Source: Maylandia zebra (lineage: Eukaryota > Chordata > Actinopteri > Cichliformes > Cichlidae). From it: 64,000 nt of DNA. The notes beneath the pieces were generated by a model, which made no database searches, was not told the DNA's origin, and saw nothing but the letters and a program-made list of their open reading frames with translations. The stretch spans positions 40,389,794 through 40,453,793 of the forward strand of contig NC_135180.1 in assembly GCF_041146795.1 (NCBI RefSeq), in the 5' to 3' direction. This document shows positions 10,494 to 22,400 of this stretch, in pieces (position 1 is the stretch's first letter; each line of letters opens with the position of its first letter). A program made the position numbers and the translations under genes.

Positions 10494-13400
10494 TCACGTC
10501 AAACTGAAACTGGACTGATCTGAAACATAGAAACACACACACACACGTGCGATATGAATAAACTGCTAAATCTGGAGCAGACGTTATAAATAGATGGTCC
10601 AAAGGTGTGTTCTCCCACAGACCTTACTGTGGGAGAGGCCCCGGCCCAGAATCAGGCCAAGTATGGAGTTCAGGATGTTGGCCCCACAGAGGACCGTCTG
10701 CAGTCCGCTCACAGTCCCCATCACACTGAACAGGACCAAGTTCCACTGGACCACCGAGCTGGGCTCCAAGCAGACCCCAGACCACAGAGTCCTGTTGAAC
10801 AGGTATCCCGAGTGTCTAAGGAGACAGGAAAATATCTGCCCAAGAGTACAAGGAAACATCTGTCCGAGGCTACAAAGAAAACATCTTTGACATTACTCCG
10901 AGTGTCTGAGGACAGAGAGACAGGAAACCACTAAAACCAGTTCAGAACATCTGTGTGAGTGTGTCTCACCGGCCTGGGAGGGGCTGCAGCGGGACCCCCC
11001 AGGTGGGACCAGAGGAGTCGTTGTAGAGGCAGAGGGGACCCTGAGACAGACCAGTGGCACTGACCAGGGAGCAGGAGGCAGCAGAGAGCAGACAGAGGCA
11101 GGAGTAAAGCAGCTGGCACAACATCTGGAGAAGAGAGACGTGATATGACTGACAACATCTGGAGCAGCTCACACGTGTCAGAAAAATACAGATGTGGTTT
11201 CCAGATTTCACTTTGATAAAAAACATCTGTGATGAAAATCGGTGCGAGAGGGGGTGGAGCCTGAGGTCACCTGACTCCTGAACGCACAGCAGCCTCGGGT
11301 TCTGCTGCTCTGGACAAAGGCTCGAGCTCCAAGTAGAACCTGAAATCAGAGTTTAAAAATTCTAGTTAAACTGTTACACCTTGATTTCATTTTCTACTTT
11401 AACTTTGTTGAGGTCCAATCACAAAGAGGAACATAAAAACACATCATCAGTAAGCAAATTATACTGATGCAAATGTAACTGACAAGTAAATGGTAAAATG
11501 GTAAATGACTGATTCTTATATAGCGCTTTTCTACTCTCCCGGAGTACTCAAAGTCAATACAATGAGTCAAAGGTCAAACATTAAAATCCCAAATGACAAA
11601 ATGTACTGTACCAGACGCAGCACAGTTATTATCGACAGTCACTGAGCAGATAAAACCACAACCAGGAACACACAAAAAATCCTCAGTAAGGAACTTGTAC
11701 TAACACAAATTCAGCCATTTAAAATAACATGAATATGAAGGATATGGCTGGATTGTCTCAGGGGCATCTTTACACAACCTGCACCTGGTGTGATAGACTC
11801 CAGCCTCTGTGGATCTCAGAGCTTGTTCTTCTGCTGCCATGATTAGTGCCTCTGTGCTGTCTTTCAGTCCAGCTTTGTCCAGCCACTGGTAGGATTTCTG
11901 GATATCAGTCACTTACTCTACCTGCTGGTGGTACATACCGTGCAGGGGCCCGTCCTTCCATGATGGTGCCTCCTCTTGCTCCTCTTCGTTCTCACGTTTC
12001 TGCTGCCTGAGGTAACTGACACCAGACCCAGCACGATCGTGGCTCAAGAGTTGGGAGTTTGCCTTGTAATCGGAAGGTTGCCGGTTCGAGCCCCGGCTCG
12101 GACAGTCTGTCGTTGTGTCCTTGGGCAAGACACTTCACCCGTTGCCTACTGGTGGTGGTCAGAGGGCCCGGTGGCGCCAGTGTCCGGCAGCCTCGCCTCT
12201 GTCAGTGCGCCCCAGGGTGGCTGTGGCTACAATGTAGCTGCCATCACCAGTGTGTGAATGGGTGGATGACTGGATATGTAAAGCACTTTGGGGTCCTTAG
12301 GGACTAGTAAAGCGCTATATAAATACACGCCATTTACCATTTGAGGTGCTGACATTCAGCGGTCCCCAACCTCCTTCCTTCCACTTAGCGTACAGCCTCA
12401 GGGTGCTGGACTTGGGGTGAAACCCTCCGTGCATGGTCAGGAGCTTTCTTGCCTTGATGTCAGTGGCTTCTATCTCCTCCTTTGGCCAGCTTATTATCCC
12501 AGCAGGGTACCTGATCACAGGTAGGGCGTAGGTGTTGATAGTCCTCAGGACTTGCCTGACGCTCTGCAGGTACTTGGTGGTTGCAGCTTTCCTAGCGGCC
12601 TCTTCATGGTTCCCATTTGCCTGTGGGATCCCCAGGTACTTGTAGCTGTCCTCGATGTCTGCAATGTTGCCTTCTGGTAGTTCGATCCCCTAAGTTTGAC
12701 TACCTTCGTCTAAAACTGCTCCGTGTCCACACTATCATTTTCAAAGAGTTGTTCGTCCACATTGAAACAGCCAAAAACGCTTACGTTCCAGTACTGTACA
12801 TGCACGTAAAGTAACACAATTCAACCTCCCTCATTTCTTTCTGCTGTTTTTTTACTTTGCGGCTCTTTGAAACATCGCGGCAAAATGTGAAGGAAAAGCA
12901 CCAAATCTTTTAAATGGACTGACAATGAGGTGGAGTTGTTGCAGCGAGTAATATGAGAGTGCAAAGTTGCAAAAACGAGTGAGAATTAAAGAATTGGAAG
13001 AAAAGCTATCTGGAGCATGTACAGACTGATATTAACCTTTAATAGGTCTGTCAAAACTGACAGCAAACAAAATGCTGTCCACCACCTTAGTTGAATTGGT
13101 CACATGACTGCATCACATGACTAAAATGCATCATGGTTTTACAAAGCCTCCATTTTCACAGTCCACACCACAACGCAAAAGCTGCGTTTTTCAAACGTAT
13201 CTGCTTTGGAGAGCATTTTCAAAAAGCTCAGTTTTCCTTGACCGAAAACGCCGTCTCAGTGTGGACGGGAGGCCAAAACAGAGAGAAAAAGATCAAAACG
13301 TATTAGTGTAGACATGGCCTTTTTGTCTGTGTGCGTGCGTGTGAGGATGTGTGGCTTGCGTTCAGCCTGAGGAAATGTCCTTTCACCCAATTAAGCGAAG

Positions 13401-16400
13401 ATCAACAGTCTGCAGCCTACGCAGGTGGCCTGGAGGGAACTGGTGAGAGAGTTAGGGAGTCTCGTTGTTGCTATCAGGGGAGAATTTGTTGTTGTTCTCG
13501 TCGGCATTGGTCTTCAAGCGTCCAGCTGCCGCTGATAAGCTAGGGCCAAACCAGCTCAGATCAGCAAGAACCCCGTTGTCATGGTTCTGAATAGGTAGAT
13601 GTCTTCAATGTCCTCGATAGACAGACCCGCCAGCCACACGACGCGCCACTTCTGCTACCCATCCATCGTGTATCCAGCAGGGAATGTCCCTCCACTGGGG
13701 CTCTCTCGAACCCAGGCTCCTCGTAGAGAAGAGAGTGTCAACTGCACTCAGGGACCAGTTGATCAAATCAACAGTTATAATTCTTCTTAACTTTTTAGAG
13801 AACAAGAACGAGACTGAAAGGATCTCTGAGGGTTAGAGTTAGACGAGACTAGACAAGGACATAGGAGCTAAGCAGGAAAGACAAGGGAGAGAGAGGCGTC
13901 CGCCTCCCCCAAGAGCTGAAGTATCAGTATCAGTATCATCAAGCTTTATTTGTCGCCACATGCAGGGCACATAAATGTCCACAGCACAACATTGTGAAAG
14001 ACATGACAAGCCACAGGATTGGGTGGGGGGTGAGGAGTAATCCGAAGCGAACACAGCAGCCGCCCTGCACAGCGCTACCATTCCAGCGTGGCACACAGAC
14101 CCGCCGTGTTCCCCCGCAGGAAACAAGCATCGAAGGCGTTTGGAAAGGGAGGGGGATGAGTGCGTGCTTATCAGTGTAAGTGTGTGTGTGTGCGTGTCCA
14201 TAGTTCAGCTGAGACAGTGTCCTTCGCCCTATCAGGCTAAGTAAACAGTTCTCCAGCCAATCCAGGTGGCCTTGCATGGGATGGGAAGAATAGCCGTAAC
14301 ACAGTCGTTATCAGGGAGTGATAGTTCAGCTCCAGCCTTGGGCCTGCAGCTGGCGCCGTGATGGGGGTTCGCAATTTCGATATTGATTTTGTAAATTTCC
14401 ATGCGAGCAGCCCAGGAGAATTTTCAGGCTGCTCTTTAACACTCTGATGCTGGTCTCTCAATCTCCCGTTGGAGAGCCGCGAGCCTCCCCATGATGGTAT
14501 CAAACTTCTGTTCCATGGTGTTGTCGTTCTTTTGATTCTGAGACTTCACAACTGCAGTGATCCGTTCCGCGATGTGTTCCAACTGTCGCTCAAGGGTGTC
14601 ATTGTGAGCAGGCCTCTCTCTGATGTTTCCCCTCATACGCTCAATGGTGTTGTTTTGAGCACAGCAGCTGCAAGCGTCTCCAAGGTGTTGACCATATTAC
14701 GTTCGTTGTGAGAGGTCGCGCCTCATCCCATCGCTTCGATTCCAGCGGGCAGCCTTGGGGGGGTTTGAACAGCCGGTTCCGCTCTCTTATTTCTCCGATA
14801 AACCAGGGCTAAGCCAACTCCGATCAGCATGAACCCTGTTATCACGGTTCCGAATAGATAGATATCTTCAGCGTCCTCGATCGACAGTCCCGCCAGGCAC
14901 ACGACCCTCCAGTTCTGCCACCCGTCCATCGTGTATCCAGCAGGGAAAGTCCCTCCAGGGTACTCGGGCTCTCCCGAGCCCAGACTTCTCGTTGAGAAAA
15001 GGGTGTCAATAGCATTCAGAGACCAGTTGATCAAATCCATAATTCTCTTTAGGTTTTAGAGAACGACAGTGAGAGACTGTTCCAGGGAAAGTAATGCACA
15101 CGAGACAAGACAAGGACATAAAGGCTAAGCAGGGAAGATAAGGGTAAGGAGGAGAGGAGTGGAAAAACACATGGCCTCTATTGCTGTTCGCCACGTCCCC
15201 ACTGAGTTCCTGATGAGGGCTCTTAGGATCCTGTTGATCTGTTGTAGACAGGTCTAGGCATTCCAGGATCCAGGTGTGGGGCATTGAGTCAGGTTTTCTT
15301 GTAATCCATCCAGGCAGTGCACAGGTTGGTCAGTCTGGTCTTGCAGTCTCGGCTGACTGTTCAGTCTACCAGTAGCTGGTGTTTTGCTCCTCTGGTATTC
15401 CTGCCAGTTCCTTTTTGTGTCCCGCTCATGTTGTGACCCATGTGCCTGTTCATCTTAGCCGCTATGATGCCTGACAGGAGCTGCCACGTGGTGCTGAGGC
15501 AGGTTATTGGCCGGTAGTTGGAGGGGATTGGTCCCTTCTGGGGGTCCTTGGGGATCAGGACTGTCCTGCCTTCAGTTAGCCATTCTGGGTGACTAGCTGC
15601 TGGTTCCCCAGCCCCAGGATGCAACAAAGACACCGGTAAGTTAATGGGCAGCGGGCTGTGTGCTTATGTACTCCAGGACCGGTGCCATAACAGCAGATTA
15701 TGGAGCACCTTATGGCGCGTGTGCAATTTTCACTGTATATGTACAATGACAATAAAGGGCTATTCTATTCTACATGGAGGAAGAGAATATCTCCTGCTCA
15801 GAAAACAAACAGAAGCTGAACATCCTAAAACCAAAGAACTCATCATGGACTTCAGTAGGCACAGACAGGTCCACTCTCATTGTAAATGGAGAACAGGTGG
15901 AATTTGTCTCCACCTTCAGGTTTCTGGGCACTCACATCTCGGCTGATCTCACTCAGACCCACAACAGCATCGCCCTGAAGGCCCAGCAGTGGCTGCGCTT
16001 GTTCTGTGTCCTGAGGAAGAATAACCTGGACCAGGAGCTGCTAATGCTCTTCAGTGGAGAGCGTGCTCTCCTCCTGCCTGGTGTTTGGTACTCAGGGGCC
16101 ACGACTGAGAGCAGGAAGGCTGCACAGAGGGTCATTAAAACACCAAAAACATCCCTGGCTGCCCTCTGACACCCCTGGAGGTCATCGCCTGATCCTCCTG
16201 TCTCAGGAAAACCAGGGCTATCACAGGTGACCCCCGGCACCACCTGTTTGACCCATTTCCCTCCGGTCGGCGCCTCTGGTCAGTCAGGTCCCACACACTC
16301 ACTAACAGCTTCTTCCCCGGGGCCATTCGGACTGTTAACAAACACCATCTCAGCCATGGTCTGAGTGGCCCTGATCACTCAGCCACTCACACACAGACTC

Positions 16401-19400
16401 TACCCAGACCATGTCCTCTGCACTACTTCCAAGCGCTTGGAACTTGTTCTTCTAATGCAGCGGTTCCCAAACTTTATTTGCTGGGCCCCCCTTTGTTTTA
16501 CAAGAAAAATGTCCCCCCCCCGCGCGGGCACAAGCACATCCTCCAACCACACACGCACACATTTTGCTCCATTGCGGTTTATTTCACACCTCAAACATTT
16601 TGTAAACAATTAAGCAAATACAAGTAAACAGCAATAAATTACAGGCAGTAATAAAATAAACGACTAACTCTTTTAAGCTGTCCGCACCTACATGGGTGTT
16701 CTTGAACACGCAGCTGTTTCGTTCACGTAAACAGCGTTTCAAATCACCGAAAACTGAGATTTTTTAAAACTCCTTTTTGCGTTTACGTCACGCAACGTCA
16801 AAGCTATGTGCCTTTATTCACGTCACGCTGTGCGCCACGTTATTGTTTACATGAGATGAATCACAGAATGGCAGATAGAGACGAAATACTGTTAATCTGA
16901 CTGTCTGCAGGTTTTACACGCAGTTACTGTCCCTCAATTTACAAAGGCAGAGACGTCACGCTGTGATTATTTTACGTGTAGTTGTTTTTTTCCTGTGTAA
17001 TAATATTCAACATTGCTATCAATACATTTTTCAAAAATGCCTCTCTGCGCAAAATTGGTTTAAAAACATAAACAGCTGTGGGATCCTGTTTGTCTGTGAT
17101 TTGAACAGCCCAGCGCTGCTCCCGACAGGGAAAACCAACCCTGCAGGGAGACCTACCTCAGCACTTGTGCAGGTGAAGCCAAAGGGAAGATTTGCTTCAC
17201 CATATTTTCTAGTCTTTGGCTTAGAATGAAGTTGGTTTGGAAACATATTCAGCGATGCTTCAGCTCCTGCTTTGCGTTTCTGTGGCCGCCCCGTGCTAGC
17301 AGTGTCCAAGCGTTGTTTGTTTGTTTTCCCTTTTCATACCGCCCCCCTGCAATGGCTCTGCACCCCCCCTAGGGGGCGGGCCACACACTTTGGGAAGGTC
17401 TGTTCTAATGTGTGCCTTTCTCTTGTTCTCTACATGTCTCTCATGTCTGATATTTGTCTCTGCTGTCTTACTATTTATATTTCATATCTGGACAGTTGAT
17501 AGGGAGCACCCACAGTTTCATTGTATATGTACAATGTCAATGTGTTTATTCTATTCCATATAAGCAAATAGATTAGCTCTGCAGTTTTGGTTGGTTTATT
17601 CTAAATTCAAGCTCCATTGGATGGAGCAAAGCTGCTCTCTCCAAATGTTAATAAGTAAGTAAGTAAAATTTATTTATATAGCACATTTCACAGATAAAAA
17701 TCACAAAGTGCTTTACAGTAAGATCAGACATACAAGTTAAAATTAATTCAATTAATTAAAAGCCCGTTTGTATAAAAATGTCTTCAGCTGCTTTTTAAAG
17801 GAGTCAGTAGAGTCTAGACAGCGTAAAGACAACGGCAGAGAGTTCCACAGCCTCGGTGCCTGAAAAGCCCGATCCCCACGTGTTTTAAATCTAGTACGTG
17901 GGACCACCAGTAGCCTCTGACCTGAAGACCTAAGTGCTCGGGATGAAACATGAGGTTTCAACAGGTCAGAGATATACTGGGGAGCTTCACCGTGCAGAGC
18001 TCTAAAAGTTACAACTAAAATTTTAAAATGAACCCTAAAATTTACAGGCAACCAATGAAGAGAAGCCAAAACTGGAGTAATGTGTGACCTCTTGTTTGTA
18101 CCAGTTAAAAGTCTTGCCGCTGCATTCTGTACAGACTGAAGGCGATCCAGAGCTGATTTGTTGAGACACCTAAAAAGATCGTTACAATAATCCAAACGAG
18201 AAGAGATAAAAGCATGAGTAATCATCTCAAGTTCTGCCTTTGACACCAGGGCCCTATTTCAGAAAGCCGGTTTAGAAAACTCAGAGTGAAAAACGATACT
18301 CAGGGTTGAGTAACCCCGAACTGTCCAACTCGGAATATTCGGTTTCAGAAAGGCTGATAACAATTAGTTCAGTCAACCCGGAGTTGCTTTAACCCCAAGT
18401 TAAGCGCGCGCACGAGGATACATAAAGCCCTGATTAGTGGAGCACAGATTAAGCGAGTCACCATGGAGACGGAGGGAAAGAAGGCGCGGTCAATGTATCT
18501 TACAGCGCTTGAGGCCGAAATTCTGATGGCAGCATATGCCGATAACATGCAAATTTTGCGGAAAAAAAGTAACACAGCCTCAGCTGCAAAAGAAAGGGAG
18601 CATGCATGGCAAAACATAGCCGACAGAGTCAATGCGTGAGTGTTAATTTAAACATTGATCTAGGGATTTCCACCCATTTAACACGTTATTTTATTATATT
18701 TTTTATTTTTTATTTCATACATTTTATTTTGTGATGTGATGTGAGCGCAGGTGCAACCCAACAGGCCCCAAACGTTCCTGGCAGCAAGTAAAAATGAAAT
18801 ATAAAAATATAGTCCAAACAGGTAAGGTGTAATTGTATTATGAGCCATAGTGCTTGGTCTGTTTGTCCGATGTAAATCAATTGCAGTTAGAGGCTACATT
18901 AATTTTCTTTCTGTAAGCACTTATTGAAATTATCTGAGCACATTACAAGTACATATTTGCTTACTCTGTATGCTCAAATGTGACCTGTTATAGCCAACAG
19001 AAAAAAAGCGGAGGCCCGAAAAACAGGTGGGGGTCCTCCACCACCACCACTCACAGAGGCTGAGCAGTTGGCTTCCACATTTGTGATAATGTTGGCAGCA
19101 TCACATATGATCTTCACAGTGCAGAGAACACAAATTAGCATCCATTACTATAATGAAATAATTTGTTAGTTTGAAATGCTACAGGGAACTATGTACCTGC
19201 ACATTAATGCTGTGGAAAGACTTCCTGTTCACATAGTCTCCTTCATTTACTGAAGGAGCAATGATTGGAATGTGAGTGCCATCTATACAGCCAATCACGC
19301 CTGGGAACCGTGAGAATAAATGTAAAATTTAAGTAGTAGTTCAAGTATCACCACATCATGAATTAAGTTTTGTTCATCCTGATACCTGCAATTTTGTGGC

Positions 19401-22400
19401 ATCCCTCTTTGATAAATCTTGTGGGTCTATGACCGGGGAACACCACAGACGAGTACAGGAGACGTTTCAGTGCAACTGTAACATTCCTGACTGCCCGACA
19501 GACGGTAGCCTTGGAAACGTGCTCAGCGTCACCAATATTATACAGAAAGCTCCCGTTTGCAAGAAACCGAAGTGCGATACAAATAATATGTACAGAACTG
19601 AGAGGATGTCCGCGATGTGTCACATGAGCAATATTAGGCCTGAGGATGTTATTCAAATAAATTATAGATTGTGCTGAAAAACGGTAACGTTCACACAGGA
19701 AATCATCAGGAAATGATAAAATGTCCAAACGCGCTCTGATCACTCTCTCCCGGCGGAGAGCTCTGCGGAGAATTTGGGCTTCAACATCTACTGGCTCTTC
19801 AAGGAAGGAGCACGCCATGTCTGACACTTCCTACAGTCAGGTTTCTGACAAAGAGGCGGAGAACGTCAGGGTTAGTTGAAGCTAACCTGCTAGGGGGCAG
19901 GTTAGCTTCACGGAGTGTGTCGTCATAGTAACTCACTCAGAATTAATCTAAACTCGCTTTGTGAAACCGAAAACCCAGAGTTTCCGTTAACTCAGGGTAT
20001 ACTTACTCAGAGTTTGCACTAAACCGGCTTCCTGAAATAGGGCCCAGTAGCCTGAGTTTAGAAATGTTTCTTAGATGATAAAAACAGTTCCGGACAAGTT
20101 GTTTAGAGTGTTTCTCAAGAGACATCGAACTGTCAAATATAACACCTAAGTTTCTGAGACTCGACTGAAATGAAGGGTCTAAAAAACTGATATGCTGCCT
20201 AATTTCTGAGAGCATGTGATCAGGTGCAATAATCAAAGTTTCTGTTTTATCTGCATTTATCTGAAGGAAACTGTCATTTAACCATTGTTTGATTTCTGAC
20301 AGACAATTATTTAAATAAGACAATTTATACAACTCAGAAGCTTTGAAAGAACAGTACAACTGAATGTCATCAGCATAGAGATGATAAGAAATATTATTGT
20401 AACGTCTGATAATGTGGCCTAGAGGGAGGATATACAGCAAAAAGAGAATAGGACCTAAAACAGATCCTTGAGGTACCCCAGAAGACAGAACTGATGTTTC
20501 CGACAGCACATGATTTATACAGACAGTAAAGGATCTCTCAGATAGATACGACATAAACCATTTTAAAACAACGCCAGTAATCCCAAACAAGTCCTTCAGC
20601 CTATTTATCATGATGCTGTGATCAACAGTATCAAAAGCAGAGCTGAGATCCAACATAACCAGAACAGTGTACTCTCCAGAGTCTGCTGCCATCAGAATGT
20701 CACTAGACACTTTAAGCAAAGCGGTTTCAGTGGAGTGCAATTTGCGGAAACCAGACTGGAAAATGTCCAGAACATTGTTCTTTTCCAAAAAGTTGTTAAG
20801 TTGTTCTGCAACTGTTTTTTCCAAGATCTTTGACACCAATGGTAGTTTTGATATTGGCCTGTAACTGCTTGGAAGAGATGGATCCAAATTTGGTTTCTTT
20901 AACATTGGTTCAACAATAGCTTGTTTAAAATAGCTAGGAACTGAGCCAGTATAAAGAGAAGTATTAATTATTTCCAGAATACAGGGGCAAATAGAATCAA
21001 ACACACTAATGAAATGATGTTCCTTTACTTGTTTAACAGCAACATTTTCAAACACCTTTGAAACCACAGGTAATACAGGTAACAGGTCTGTACCCAAAGT
21101 TAATTCTGTTCATCTGGACTTTTCAGTGGGAGAAACGTTTCATCATCATCAGGCGACTTCTTCAGTCTCAGCTGACTGCAGGTTTCAACCTTATAAACAG
21201 GACATTTGTACAATGACTGAAGCCAGCCCACTGAGGAACAATGGGCTGGGAGGTCAGTTAATGATCATTAATATGCAAGTTTTCAATTCAATTAAATTCT
21301 ATTTATACAGCACCAAATCACAACAACAGTCGCCTCAAGGTACTTTATACTGTAAGGTATAAAATACTATAAACAGAAAAACAACAAAAATCATAATGAG
21401 CAAGCGCTTTGGAAACACTGGGAAGGAAAACCTGCAGGGGGGGCTATCTGCCCCGAGCTGTGAATGAATCACTCAATGAAATATGGGAACGTATGGAACG
21501 CTGCACTGAGGTCTAGCAGGACAAGCACAGAGATGAGTCCACTGTCAGAGGCCATAAGATCATTTGTAACCTTCACTAAAGCTGTTTCTGTGCTGTGATG
21601 AGCTCTGAAACCTGACTGAAACTCTTCAAATAAACCTCTGCAGATGATCTGTTAGCTGTTTGACAACTACTCTTTCAAGGATGTTTGATATAAAGGAAGG
21701 TTGGAGATTGGCCTATAATTATTGAGCAGTCTTGTATAGGGATGGGTATCGAAACCCGGTTCTTGTTGAGAACCGGTTCCCACTGTTTCAGTTCCTTGGA
21801 ATTGTTTGCCATTTTTGCAAACGATTCCCTTATCGATTCCAGTCGCCCCGAATGACGTCACCACGTTGCGGAGCGTCATTTACCTGGCAGGAAACACGGC
21901 GCCTAAACGGCTCAAACGCTCAAAAGTTTGGTTATACTTTACGAGAACGGATGACAACAGGGCAACTTGCAATACTTGCAAAGTAGATGTTTAAGGGAGG
22001 AAACACTACGAATATGCAAAAGCATTTGCTCACAAAACACGCGATGACCTTAAATGAATGTCGTGTTTTTAATTCCACTCCGGACTCGTGAATCTCAACC
22101 CAGCAGCAGCGGTAACGTTTGCACGTCCTCTCCCGTTAATGCGGCAGGTAAATAATCAACAACAGTGCATATTATGTTAGCGCGATCTGCCTTATTACAA
22201 AACCATTACTGTGCATTTAGTGACCATGATGAGACAGAGTCTGGCTCAGATGCTGGCAGTTCTCGCTGCAGTCTACCCGTAGCGTCTCCTTTCAGGCCAG
22301 GATAGACGAATGTCAGCGAGCAGAGACTCAGTTTGTGGTCAAAGGCTTGCACCCGTTTGCCACAGCAGATGATTTTCAGTAAGTGAATGTGTGTAATTGT

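Larger units (their letters stand above)
13926..15170 (-). mobile_element. RT-less membrane-ORF element, unit A, with LINE-like 3' tail
   Basis: On the minus strand the unit runs from a pyrimidine-rich leader through the ORFs at 15040-14723 and 14636-14436. It ends in GCGACAAATAAAGC followed by a (TGATAC)n tail at about 13925-13955. The end resembles the LINE 3' end at 1260-1285 (GTGACAAATAAAG). It sits between two blocks of an R2/NeSL-like LINE inside TM4SF intron 1. No reverse transcriptase is visible. Confidence 0.55.
18250..20044. mobile_element. PIF/Harbinger DNA transposon, internally deleted
   Basis: The terminal inverted repeats are about 26 bp with one mismatch, starting GGCCCTATTTCAG. 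They are flanked by the 3-bp duplication CAG at 18247-18249 and 20045-20047. The interior has the two genes of this superfamily facing each other: a Myb/SANT-like gene on plus and a transposase on minus. Each lacks its 3' end, so an internal deletion near 19075-19080 joined them. The target is inside an L2-like RT frame, which would be continuous without the insert. Confidence 0.92.

Noticed and set aside
12031-12110. possible tRNA gene (A and B boxes present)
   Set aside because: It is the head of a SINE; the body and tail repeat at five other sites and no full cloverleaf can be drawn.
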